Source of the DNA: JAWLDB01 sp041686915
GTDB taxonomy: Bacteria; Bacillota; UBA994; UBA5500
Assembly: GCA_041686915.1 (NCBI GenBank)
Contig: JAWLDB010000187.1
Span: forward strand, 1 to 5,315
Direction of reading: 5' to 3'
Length of the DNA stretch: 5,315 bases
The notes beneath the pieces were generated by a model. It searched no databases and had not been told where the DNA came from. It saw nothing but the letters and a program-made list of their open reading frames with translations. The translations under genes were made by a program, and so were the position numbers. This document shows positions 1 to 5,315 of this stretch, in pieces (positions within the stretch are counted from its first letter, which is position 1; each line of letters begins with the position of its first letter).

Positions 1-642
1 ATCCACGGCAAGGTGCGCCATACTAACACGGGCAAACGCACCCGCTTCCTGTTGCAGATCTTGTTCCGTACTGCCTCCACTTATTTGCGTCACTTGCGGC
101 ACATCGACAGGATGTCCAATGACATAGAGCGGCAGTTGCATGGTTCTTTAAAGAATGAGGAGCTGATTAAGCTATTGGCACTGGAGAAGAGTCTGGTTTA
201 CTTCACCACCTCCCTCCGCTCCAACGAAATCGTGCTTGAGAAGCTGCTGCGTTCCCGCTTTGTGAAGGTTGACCCGGCCGATCCCGAAGGGATCGTCGCA
301 ACTCATGTCTTGCGCATGTACCCTGAAGACGAAGACCTGCTGGAGGACGTGATCACTGAGAACAAGCAGGCGATTGAGATGGGTGAAACCTACTCTAACA
401 TCCTCTCAGGCATGATGGATGCGTTTGCATCGGTCATCTCCAACAACCTGAACATCGTCATGAAGTTCCTGGCGTCGATCACGATTATCCTGGCGCTGCC
501 AACCATGGTAGCATCATTCTTTGGAATGAATGTACCTGGGCCGTGGACCAACTCGCCATACGGTTTCTGGGTGATCCTCTTACTCTCCATGGGCGTCACC
601 AGTCTCGGTGTCTGGTTCATGTCCCGCCGCAATATGCTCTAA
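1..642 (+). CDS. corA: CorA-family divalent cation (Mg2+) transporter, C-terminal part (5' end outside window)
   Basis: The reading frame is open from the first base, so the start lies upstream; 213 codons are visible and end in TAA. CorA proteins are homopentameric inner-membrane channels for Mg2+ (some carry Co2+ or Ni2+). The diagnostic Gly-Met-Asn motif is at visible residues 175-177 (bases 523-531), at the end of a first transmembrane helix (about 150-174). A short PGPWTNSP loop follows, then a second helix (about 187-208) ending in the basic tail SRRNML. Upstream is the charged, helical cytoplasmic stretch expected of the long stalk helix, with many Glu and Asp in 90-125. The GMNVP form rather than GMNFE places it in the broader Firmicutes branch of CorA-like transporters, so the exact ion is not certain. 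The family is usually about 300 residues, so roughly one third is missing. A terminator follows 36 bases after the stop. Confidence 0.93.
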   Translation: MHGKVRHTNTGKRTRFLLQILFRTASTYLRHLRHIDRMSNDIERQLHGSLKNEELIKLLALEKSLVYFTTSLRSNEIVLEKLLRSRFVKVDPADPEGIVATHVLRMYPEDEDLLEDVITENKQAIEMGETYSNILSGMMDAFASVISNNLNIVMKFLASITIILALPTMVASFFGMNVPGPWTNSPYGFWVILLLSMGVTSLGVWFMSRRNML

Positions 643-652
643 GGAGTCTGCC

Positions 653-679
653 ATGGAACACTACGACCGAAGTAGCTAA
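653..679 (+). CDS. Possible 8-codon mini-ORF (MEHYDRSS) after corA
   Basis: An AAGGAG ribosome binding site (641-646) overlaps the corA stop codon and sits 6 bases before an ATG. That ATG opens an 8-codon frame ending in TAA, and the TAA runs directly into the left arm of the terminator. The signal is as good as that of real genes in this window, but the peptide is tiny and matches nothing I recognise. It could be a translated leaderless micro-peptide, the remnant of a gene once downstream of corA and cut off by a deletion, or chance. Only the binding site and the frame are seen; function is unknown. Confidence 0.25.
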   Translation: MEHYDRSS

Positions 680-715
680 AACCCGCCTCTTAATTTGGAG
701 GCGGGTTTGTTTTTT
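679..715 (+). terminator. Rho-independent terminator of corA
   Basis: A perfect 11-bp stem (AAACCCGCCTC at 679-689 with GAGGCGGGTTT at 698-708) encloses an 8-base loop and is followed by GTTTTTT (709-715). It lies between the convergent corA and tandem-GNAT genes. On the minus strand the stem is followed only by TTTTAGC, so it may also stop transcripts from the GNAT gene, but less strongly. Confidence 0.9.
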
Positions 716-728
716 GACTCGTCGTTAT

Positions 729-756
729 GTGTCAGGGGGACGGACTTTTGTCTCAC
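729..756. repeat. Short REP-like repeat with GTGTCAGGGGGACGG core
   Basis: The 28-base stretch opens with GTGTCAGGGGGACGG and closes with CTTTTGTCTCAC, so the outer ends GTG and CAC mirror each other and the remainder is an imperfect inverted repeat. From memory, closely similar GTGTCAGGGGGACGG...TTTTG(AC/TC)AC sequences recur many times in clostridial and related genomes, where they behave like REP elements mobilised by IS200/REP-type tyrosine transposases. Only one copy is visible here and there is no transposase gene nearby. It sits just beyond the stop of the tandem-GNAT gene and beyond the corA terminator, an intergenic position typical of such elements. The family assignment rests on recollection. 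Confidence 0.5.
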
Positions 757-758
757 TA

Positions 759-1580
759 TCAGTTCGCCGCGCCTATGTCTCTGTTGCCGTACTCATAGGT
801 CTGCAGCAACTGAAACCCGAGCTTCTGATACAACCCGAAAGCCGGCTTGTTCAGCGTCGCCACACAAAGCCGCGGGTGCTTAACCCCGCGCTCCCGCAGC
901 CGATTGACTGCGAACTGTACCAACGCTTTGCCAAAACCGTACCCCTGGTAGCCAGGTACAACTGCCACGGTATCCATAAACTGGTTGTGCAGCCGGCACA
1001 AGCCCACTGGTGTATCTTCGTCATACAGCAGGAAGATGTCTGCTGCTTCATCGCGCATCTGCTGCCTTCTGCTCTCATCAACCGCTTCCTCCTGATCCCA
1101 GTCATGAAGCCTGGTCAGTCTGGCGAAGGCTTGCTGCCGAATACGAATGTAGTCCATAAAGTTGCCGTCGGTATACTGCCTGATATCCAGGTTAGGCTCA
1201 TCAAAAGCCCGACCCCTATGGGACATCAGGTGAAACGACCAATCCGGTTGGAAGCCACGGCGTGAGAAGAAGTCGCGACTTTCTACGTTGTACTCGGTGG
1301 TCACCGCTTCCGGCTGCCACTGTGTCACCTGCTCGTTTACCTTGCGCCAGAGGCGACTGCCGATGCCCTCACCGCGATAGTTCGGGCCGGTGTAGACCCA
1401 AGCGTTGCAGACATCAGCCCGTCTTCTGGCTGCCAGACAGCCTTTGATTTTCCCGTCGTCATAGACCAATACTACATCGCTCTGCAGAGTAGCCTCGATG
1501 ACGGGAATGGACATTGCATCTCCTGACTGAACAAGCTGGATTAGTTCCTGCTTGTCCTCCGGTCGGTAAGTCCTAATCAT
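759..1580 (-). CDS. Tandem-domain GNAT N-acetyltransferase
   Basis: The product has 273 residues and two successive GNAT folds, which transfer an acetyl group from acetyl-CoA to an amine. The N-terminal domain (about 1-125) carries the acetyl-CoA pyrophosphate loop YRGEGIG at 68-74 and the late-strand motif FFSRRGF at 104-110. The C-terminal domain (about 130-273) carries QGYGFG at 212-217 and GLYQKLGF at 249-256. Both loops keep their glycines, so both domains may bind CoA, although in many double-GNAT proteins (mycothiol synthase is the known example of this architecture) only one is catalytic. There is no sign that this is mycothiol synthase. It is probably cytoplasmic, with no signal peptide or membrane helix. 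The start is fixed by AGGAGG 6 bases upstream. It lies downstream of the SDR operon on the same strand but behind that operon's terminator, so it is probably transcribed separately; I see no convincing promoter. Confidence 0.88.
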   Translation of the reverse strand: MIRTYRPEDKQELIQLVQSGDAMSIPVIEATLQSDVVLVYDDGKIKGCLAARRRADVCNAWVYTGPNYRGEGIGSRLWRKVNEQVTQWQPEAVTTEYNVESRDFFSRRGFQPDWSFHLMSHRGRAFDEPNLDIRQYTDGNFMDYIRIRQQAFARLTRLHDWDQEEAVDESRRQQMRDEAADIFLLYDEDTPVGLCRLHNQFMDTVAVVPGYQGYGFGKALVQFAVNRLRERGVKHPRLCVATLNKPAFGLYQKLGFQLLQTYEYGNRDIGAAN

Positions 1581-1586
1581 GAGGCA

Positions 1587-1592
1587 CCTCCT
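1587..1592 (-). promoter_or_regulatory. Ribosome binding site of the tandem-GNAT gene
   Basis: On the minus strand AGGAGG precedes the ATG at 1580 by 6 bases, an ideal site that fixes this start. Confidence 0.85.
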
Positions 1593-1676
1593 GGAGAAAA
1601 GTGGCTGACAAGCAGCCCAAATGGTAGTATGCCCCCCGCAGGGTTAGCCAATCGCATTCGGACTACGTGACCGTAC

Positions 1677-1707
1677 AAAAGGACCGCCACACTCGGAAAG
1701 CGGTCCT
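1677..1707 (-). terminator. Rho-independent terminator of the GNAT-GNAT-SDR operon
   Basis: Read on the minus strand, an 8-bp perfect stem (AGGACCGC with GCGGTCCT; + strand arms 1680-1687 and 1700-1707) with a 12-base loop is followed by a short T run at 1680-1677. It begins 8 bases after the SDR stop codon. The T run is short (four bases, one of them inside the stem), so some read-through into the tandem-GNAT gene is possible. Confidence 0.75.
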
Positions 1708-1714
1708 CCGGATG

Positions 1715-2698
1715 CTATTTGATGCGCACTGCAGCTTCGTCGATAACCTTGTCTTCCTGCTTATAGTCAAACAGGTCTACTGTGGAACGCTGCTGGAACA
1801 TCCAGTCGGTAATCGGGTTTTGCCGGTAGAAGTTCACGGTTTCCAGCCAGCCGCCCGCTAGATCTACTTGCTCCCGGTAGCCCAAGGCTTCCAGCTTATC
1901 GGTTGTCTGGTAATAACATAGCGGCGGCGAGAGCACAATCGACCACGGCATACTGCCCTGCGGCAAACTGCAAAGCTCGACCTCAACTCCCAGCTGCTTT
2001 GCCGCCATCTCGACCAGAGCGCGGCAAGTCTGAAAATGATGGTGGCCCGAGTTGTAGATTTCGCCTATACTCTCCGGCTTCTGCATTAGGAAGATCAACT
2101 GGTCGGCGATGTTGCCGGCATACTCCCGGTGAAATACTCCCATACCACCGTCTGGCAGCAGGAAGCGGCGCCTTCCGTCCAGCAGGCGCTTAATGAAATA
2201 CCACTCGCGCGCCTGGTAGTCATAAGGACCGTAGACCGAGGGCAGACGCAGGATGGTGGCAGGGAACTTGCTGTCATGCCAAGCCTTAAGCAAGACCTGT
2301 TCGGCCTGTGCCTTGTTGTAGCCATAGGCATTTTCGGGGTTGTCTTCCACCTGATCAGTCTCCCGGAACGGTGCCGGCGCTGTCGTCATCTTGTAGACCG
2401 AACCCGTACTGATCATCAGGTATTGCCCTACCTGACCGTGTAGGGCCTCGATAAGCTGCGCAGCCTGCTTGCCGTCATAGAGCACCATGTCTATCACAGC
2501 ATCATACCTCTGCCCACGCAGCTGCTCGAGGTCAGCCGGATTGTTACGATCTCCCTTGATCACCTGCACTCCGGCGAACCATTCCGGCACCGGATACTGA
2601 CCGCGATTGAACAGGGTGACTTGATGCCCTGCTTTCAGTAGCTTCGCTACCAAATGCCGCCCGACAAAACGCGTTCCCCCGATGATTAAAACCTTCAT
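1715..2698 (-). CDS. NAD-dependent epimerase/dehydratase (atypical extended SDR family)
   Basis: The product has 327 residues and opens directly with a Rossmann fold: MKVLIIGGTRFVG carries the dinucleotide loop GGTRFVG at residues 7-13. Asn31-Arg32 ends the second strand, where a basic residue would fit NADP. GDRNN at 49-53 follows. The SDR catalytic set is present: Ser97 or Ser100 in STGSVY, and Tyr125-x3-Lys129 in AYGYNKAQ. RLPSVYGPYD at 151-160 is the usual substrate-side motif. The sequence resembles the group of bacterial proteins related to plant CSP41 and sugar-nucleotide epimerases, but the substrate cannot be told. The start is the ATG at 2698, not a GTG 36 bases upstream, because the Rossmann strand begins there, AGGAGG copies lie 13-16 bases upstream, and the ATG overlaps the preceding GNAT stop as ATGA. 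It is the last gene of the operon and is followed by a terminator. Confidence 0.9.
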   Translation of the reverse strand: MKVLIIGGTRFVGRHLVAKLLKAGHQVTLFNRGQYPVPEWFAGVQVIKGDRNNPADLEQLRGQRYDAVIDMVLYDGKQAAQLIEALHGQVGQYLMISTGSVYKMTTAPAPFRETDQVEDNPENAYGYNKAQAEQVLLKAWHDSKFPATILRLPSVYGPYDYQAREWYFIKRLLDGRRRFLLPDGGMGVFHREYAGNIADQLIFLMQKPESIGEIYNSGHHHFQTCRALVEMAAKQLGVEVELCSLPQGSMPWSIVLSPPLCYYQTTDKLEALGYREQVDLAGGWLETVNFYRQNPITDWMFQQRSTVDLFDYKQEDKVIDEAAVRIK

Positions 2699-3252
2699 CG
2701 CCTTTGCTTCCCCTCCTCCTGGCTTAATTCCCACTCACTGCGATTGATCTCCATGCAAATCTCATCATGCCATTCACCGTCAATGAAGCGGTGCTGCTTC
2801 ATCCTTCCAACTTCCCTGAAACCACACTTGCGGTAACATGCTATGGCGGGATGGTTGTTGGAGAAGACCTTGAGCGTCACTTTCTCCAGATTGTAGACAT
2901 GGAAAGCAGTATGCAGCAGTAAGCGCACCGTATCGGTGCCATATCCTTGCCCGTGCATATCCCGCCTGCCGATTACCAAGCCGATGGTTGCCCGTCTGTT
3001 CACATGCTGAATGTCACTGAAGCCGGCGGCACCGATATATTCCCCATCCAAAGTTTCAACAGTGTAGTACTTGTTGCCTTTGGCGTGCTGACTGACAGCC
3101 TCGCGAATGAAGGCTTCCTCGGCAGCCCGCGAGAAGGGTAACTCGCCGCCAACCAGGAAACGCATCACCTCACGGTCTCGAGACCATTGCATGCGGTTAT
3201 CCAAGTCACTGACATCGAGGGCCCTGAACCTAACCTTCTTGCCGGTATACAT
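2695..3252 (-). CDS. GNAT N-acetyltransferase B (RimJ/RimL type)
   Basis: The product has 185 residues and a single GNAT domain of the RimJ/RimL/SpeG-like group, which acetylates ribosomal protein N-termini, polyamines or small amines in characterised members. Visible marks are the opening strand VRFRAL (7-12), DGEYIGAAGF (69-78), the acetyl-CoA loop GQGYG at 101-105, the helix AFHVYNLEKV (116-125), and ACYRKCGF at 138-145 with the Tyr that often acts as general acid. The tail FIDGEWHDE (156-164) is typical of the group. The ATG at 3252 overlaps the stop of GNAT A as TAATG, with GAGGGGG 8 bases upstream; a GTG 27 bases earlier lacks a binding site. Its stop overlaps the SDR start as ATGA. It is a clear paralogue of GNAT A, aligning without gaps. 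The substrate is unknown; there is no signal peptide. Confidence 0.9.
   Translation of the reverse strand: MYTGKKVRFRALDVSDLDNRMQWSRDREVMRFLVGGELPFSRAAEEAFIREAVSQHAKGNKYYTVETLDGEYIGAAGFSDIQHVNRRATIGLVIGRRDMHGQGYGTDTVRLLLHTAFHVYNLEKVTLKVFSNNHPAIACYRKCGFREVGRMKQHRFIDGEWHDEICMEINRSEWELSQEEGKQRR
2712..2720 (-). promoter_or_regulatory. Purine-rich ribosome binding site of the SDR gene, inside the upstream GNAT gene
   Basis: On the minus strand AGGAGGAGG lies inside the end of the GNAT B coding region, with 13 bases between its nearest edge and the ATG at 2698. This is somewhat far, which fits re-initiation after the overlapping ATGA stop/start rather than only independent loading. Confidence 0.55.
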
Positions 3253-3797
3253 TATGCTTGCCCCCTCTCTGCTTCCCACTCTAACCTGAGCAGCTCCATG
3301 ACCAGGTCATCGTACCACTCTCCGTCGATATAGCAGTGATGCGGGTAGCGCACAACTTCCTTAAACCCGCACTTCTGATAGGAACGAATGGCCCGTGTAT
3401 TGCCTGATATAACCATCAGGTAGACTTTATTGAGGTTCAGCACGTGAAAGGCTGTGCGCAGCAAAACCTGCATGGCATCACTGCCATATCCTTTCCCAAG
3501 ATACTCTGGCTTGCCGATCACTATACCCAGCTCAGCATGCCGGTTGATCGGGTCTATGGAATGCAGACCGCAGGAGCCGATATAGTCTCCCGTTAACGTC
3601 TCGATAGAGAACACTCTATTGAACGGGTCATCTCCCAAGCTCAGGCGTTCCATCAATTCTGTTTCGCTTGTGCGCGAAATCAGTTGACCGGACATGCTCA
3701 AAAACCTGGTGATTTCGGGATTGTTAACCCACTCCCATGCATTTGCGACATCGCTTTGTTCAACAGCTCGAATTCGCACCAGTTTGCCTTCAAACAT
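3252..3797 (-). CDS. GNAT N-acetyltransferase A (RimJ/RimL type), first gene of operon
   Basis: The product has 181 residues and one GNAT domain of the same RimJ/RimL type as its neighbour. The order is VRIRAVEQSD (7-16), a Trp-rich first helix (WEW at 21-23), GDYIGSCGL (70-78), the acetyl-CoA loop GKGYG at 101-105, AFHVLNLNKV (116-125), Tyr140 in RSYQKCGF, and YIDGEWYDD (156-164). The start is the ATG at 3797 because GAGGTGG stands 6 bases upstream. An in-frame extension to an upstream ATG at 3833 would add 12 residues before the conserved first strand and has no comparable binding site. It heads a three-gene minus-strand operon and is divergent from the M28 peptidase gene, with 171 bases between the two starts. 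I could not identify a convincing promoter in that gap. The substrate is unknown. Confidence 0.9.
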   Translation of the reverse strand: MFEGKLVRIRAVEQSDVANAWEWVNNPEITRFLSMSGQLISRTSETELMERLSLGDDPFNRVFSIETLTGDYIGSCGLHSIDPINRHAELGIVIGKPEYLGKGYGSDAMQVLLRTAFHVLNLNKVYLMVISGNTRAIRSYQKCGFKEVVRYPHHCYIDGEWYDDLVMELLRLEWEAERGQA

Positions 3798-3803
3798 TAG
3801 CAA

Positions 3804-3810
3804 CCACCTC
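3804..3810 (-). promoter_or_regulatory. Ribosome binding site of GNAT A
   Basis: GAGGTGG on the minus strand, 6 bases before the ATG at 3797. It decides this start over the upstream in-frame ATG at 3833. Confidence 0.8.
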
Positions 3811-3911
3811 TTCTGCCGTTTATCCAAGTTCAATGTATCTTCTGTCTGTTTTCGTTAATTGGTGCTGCTTTCCCTGCAAGCCATTGCCAGGTCCACCAGT
3901 GATAGCCGCAT

Positions 3912-3926
3912 TGCTCCGACGGAACA
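3912..3926. promoter_or_regulatory. Possible operator: odd palindrome TGcTCCGaCGGAaCA
   Basis: Around the central base 3919, six of seven flanking base pairs are symmetric. It lies in the 171-base gap between the divergent GNAT A and M28 genes, about 43 bases before the M28 start, where a repressor site would be placed. No known regulator site is recognised, and a palindrome of this size can arise by chance. Confidence 0.2.
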
Positions 3927-3955
3927 CTAAGCAGGGTAAGGACTCTCTTCGAAAT

Positions 3956-3960
3956 GGAGG
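3956..3960 (+). promoter_or_regulatory. Ribosome binding site of the M28 lipoprotein gene
   Basis: GGAGG lies 8 bases before the ATG at 3969. An upstream in-frame ATG at 3954 overlaps this site and is not itself preceded by a good one, so 3969 is preferred; a GTG at 3966 is a lesser alternative. Confidence 0.75.
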
Positions 3961-3968
3961 TGCTGGTG

Positions 3969-4940
3969 ATGCTAAGACGCCTGACGCTGATTTTCTTAGT
4001 CATCGCTTTGGCGATGCTGACACTCGCAGCTTGTAGGAGCCCGCTGCAACGCAAACCAGCAGCAAACCCAAGCCAGACGGCCGAATCCAAGCAGCTGCTA
4101 ACTTTTTATAGCGCGGACAGGCAGATGCAGGATATCGCGACACTAGTCTCAAGAGGCTTGGAAGGCAGAGCGGCGGGTACTGACGGTGAGGATAAGGCGG
4201 GAGGATTCCTGACGAAACAGATGGAACAGTTGGGACTGCAGCCTTGGTCGCAAGCTGGACTTGACGGCTACCGGCAGTCATTTCCCGTAGCTCGACGCAA
4301 CGAACCGGCTGAAAACCTGATTGGAGTTATGCCTGGTACCGATCACAATAGCTATCTCATAGTGTCCGCCCATTACGATCACCTTGGGGTCAAACAAGGA
4401 GCGATGTACCGAGGTGCGGACGATAATGCGGCTGGAGTGGCGGCTGCCCTTGAACTAGCTCGCAGCATCAAAGATAGTGGAACGACGCCCAAGCGGACGA
4501 TAGTCTTTGCCTTTCTATCTGGCGAGGAAACCGGCTTGCACGGCAGCAAAGCCCTGGCAGAACGCATGGTGCGCTTTAACCTGCACACCAGGGCAGCAGT
4601 CATAAACCTGGACATGCTGGGTGGTACAGGAGGCAAGTTCGTGGACATCTGGAAGGAACGCTCCGGGCCAAAGACAAATCAACTGGCTAGTAGCGCGCTG
4701 CAAGCAGCCCAGGCAACAGGAGTGCAGGCCCGGATTATCCGTCGCAGGTTTGGGCCAGTAGATTCACGCTCGTTTGCGCGCAAGGGTATGCCAGCTATCA
4801 CGGTCAGCTGGCACATGGATCGACGCTATCATCCCTACAGGCACACAACAAAAGACACCGCTGACAACTTGCGACCAGAGCTGCTTAGCCAGGCAACAAA
4901 GGCTGCGCTAGCGGTTGCTTGGGATGCTGCTAACAGGTGA
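3969..4940 (+). CDS. M28-family zinc aminopeptidase-like lipoprotein
   Basis: The product has 323 residues. It starts with a lipoprotein signal peptide: MLRR, a hydrophobic core (5-19) and the lipobox LAAC, with Cys22 as the lipidated residue, so the enzyme is anchored outside the membrane. A Ser/Gln/Ala-rich linker (about 23-42) follows. The M28 fold, a co-catalytic two-zinc exopeptidase, is complete: His135 and Asp137 in SAHYDHLG, Asp152 in GADDNAAG, Glu186 (general base) and Glu187 (zinc ligand) in LSGEETG, Asp215 in INLDMLG, and His292 in HTTKDT. The early motif LEGRAAGTDGE (64-74) is also typical. There is no PA domain, so this is a compact form. It probably trims peptides at the cell surface; the specificity cannot be read. 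It stands alone in its transcript, divergent from the GNAT operon, with a weak hairpin after it. An earlier in-frame ATG at 3954 would add five residues. Confidence 0.93.
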   Translation: MLRRLTLIFLVIALAMLTLAACRSPLQRKPAANPSQTAESKQLLTFYSADRQMQDIATLVSRGLEGRAAGTDGEDKAGGFLTKQMEQLGLQPWSQAGLDGYRQSFPVARRNEPAENLIGVMPGTDHNSYLIVSAHYDHLGVKQGAMYRGADDNAAGVAAALELARSIKDSGTTPKRTIVFAFLSGEETGLHGSKALAERMVRFNLHTRAAVINLDMLGGTGGKFVDIWKERSGPKTNQLASSALQAAQATGVQARIIRRRFGPVDSRSFARKGMPAITVSWHMDRRYHPYRHTTKDTADNLRPELLSQATKAALAVAWDAANR

Positions 4941-4954
4941 TAGTGATGTAACGC

Positions 4955-4984
4955 AAATCGCCCCACCTCCGGGTAGGGCGGTTT
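4955..4984 (+). terminator. Weak hairpin terminator of the M28 gene
   Basis: A 9-bp stem, AAATCGCCC (4955-4963) with GGGCGGTTT (4976-4984), includes one G-U pair that works only on the + strand. It is followed by a poor U tract (CGTCTTGTGG). It begins 14 bases after the M28 stop and lies between two convergent genes, so it may also slow transcripts of the ferritin-like gene, whose own strand has an A-C mismatch at that position. Confidence 0.6.
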
Positions 4985-4994
4985 CGTCTTGTGG

Positions 4995-5315
4995 TTACTT
5001 ACCAGTGCTATGCCCGTGTTTAGACATTAGTTTCTGCAGCGTCTTCAGGTGATCGTGCTCGTCACTGAAGATTGAGTCGAGCAGCTGCTGTTCCTCAGAG
5101 CCGAGCTTATGTTCTGAGTATTGTACGGCCCTGGCCAAGCCTTTGTCTTCCCCGTCATACAGCTGCTGAAGAATGTCTTGCGGATCAGGATGGACCAAGG
5201 TCTTTACCTTCCCCATTAAGTCAGCCATGCCACCAATCATGCCACCACTAGCTATTGCCTTTCCTCCCGCCTGCTCCACATAGGCTGCCAGCTCTCTGGC
5301 ATGCCGCTCGTGGTC
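4995..5315 (-). CDS. Ferritin-like four-helix protein, C-terminal part (5' end outside window)
   Basis: The frame is open to the right edge, so 106 C-terminal residues are seen and the start lies beyond the window; a GTG at 5279 is internal, because the frame before it continues with helix-like sequence (DHERHARELAAY). Ferritin-like proteins bind a di-iron centre within four helices. Here a DHERH stretch (1-5) would end helix B and is followed by a Gly/Met-rich linker (18-35). Helix C starts with LYDGEDKG (52-59; Glu56 is a candidate ligand), and helix D carries an E-x-x-H pair (Glu86, His89) in SDEHDHLKTL. This matches rubrerythrin-like and COQ7-like relatives, but the exact subfamily is not recognisable and the first iron ligands are outside the window. 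The tail is short and His/Lys-rich. A role in iron handling or oxidative stress is inferred from the family only. Confidence 0.7.
   Translation of the reverse strand, partial: DHERHARELAAYVEQAGGKAIASGGMIGGMADLMGKVKTLVHPDPQDILQQLYDGEDKGLARAVQYSEHKLGSEEQQLLDSIFSDEHDHLKTLQKLMSKHGHSTGK

Noticed and set aside
543..1265. Long + strand open frame (240 codons) running across the corA end and through the GNAT gene
   Set aside because: It overlaps corA's GMN end and the antisense of a well-supported double-GNAT gene, crosses a strong terminator and the REP-like repeat, has no ribosome binding site, and shows no recognisable protein motif.
2699..2734. Upstream GTG start for the SDR gene (12 extra residues)
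   Set aside because: The extra residues precede a Rossmann strand that normally begins at the N-terminus; there is no binding site before the GTG, while the ATG at 2698 has the ATGA overlap.
3253..3279. Upstream GTG start for GNAT B (9 extra residues)
   Set aside because: No binding site precedes it. The ATG at 3252 forms a TAATG junction with GAGGGGG at a suitable distance and aligns exactly with the first Met of its paralogue.
3798..3968. Sigma-A type promoters or a T-box leader in the divergent gap
   Set aside because: No -35/-10 pair with at least good matches and 16-18 base spacing was found on either strand, and the T-box consensus (AGGGTGGNACCGCG) is absent.
3830..4090. 86-codon minus-strand frame upstream of GNAT A
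   Set aside because: It overlaps the divergent control region and the antisense of the M28 signal peptide; no recognisable motif and no good binding site.
4000..4703. Minus-strand frames inside the M28 gene
   Set aside because: They are antisense shadows of a gene whose complete set of zinc-binding and catalytic residues is visible.
4995..5315. Reading the right-edge gene as a spore coat F-like protein
   Set aside because: Coat F proteins are also ferritin-like, but the DGED and E-x-x-H residues and the Gly/Met linker do not let me choose that family; I kept the broader ferritin-like call.

Overview
The window reads as ordinary chromosomal DNA from a Gram-positive, probably Firmicutes (Bacillota; Clostridia-like) bacterium of roughly balanced base composition. 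The reasons are strong AGGAGG-type ribosome binding sites at suitable distances, short Rho-independent terminators, a lipoprotein signal peptide, a GMN-type CorA with the 'GMNVP' signature common in Firmicutes, and a short GTGTCAGGGGGACGG-type repeat that I recall from clostridial genomes. This placement is an inference; there is no rRNA or other phylogenetic marker.

Layout. (1) At the left edge is the 3' part of a CorA-family divalent cation transporter gene (+ strand), followed by an 8-codon mini-ORF with a good ribosome binding site and then a strong terminator (679-715). (2) After a short REP-like repeat (729-756) comes a convergent minus-strand gene for a tandem-domain GNAT acetyltransferase (759-1580). 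(3) Separated from it by a minus-strand terminator (1677-1707) is a compact three-gene minus-strand operon, read from 3797 down to 1715: GNAT acetyltransferase A, GNAT acetyltransferase B (a diverged tandem copy of A), and an atypical extended-SDR NAD-binding epimerase/dehydratase. The genes overlap as TAATG (1 nt) and ATGA (4 nt), so translational coupling is likely. (4) Divergently, on the + strand, lies a gene for a secreted lipoprotein zinc peptidase of family M28 (3969-4940), ending in a weak hairpin terminator. (5) At the right edge, convergent on the minus strand, is the 3' part of a gene for a ferritin-like four-helix protein.

How they fit together. GNAT A, GNAT B and the SDR are very probably co-transcribed, which suggests joint action on a small molecule or on related amine-bearing substrates, but the sequence does not reveal the substrate. 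The CorA, M28 and ferritin-like genes look like independent housekeeping neighbours. I see no CRISPR array, tRNA, rRNA, transposase, phage gene, toxin-antitoxin pair or obvious defence system. No stretch longer than 300 bases lacks a gene. The most interesting items are the gapless GNAT tandem duplication with uneven divergence, the mini-ORF after corA, and the REP-like repeat; none amounts to a clearly new system.
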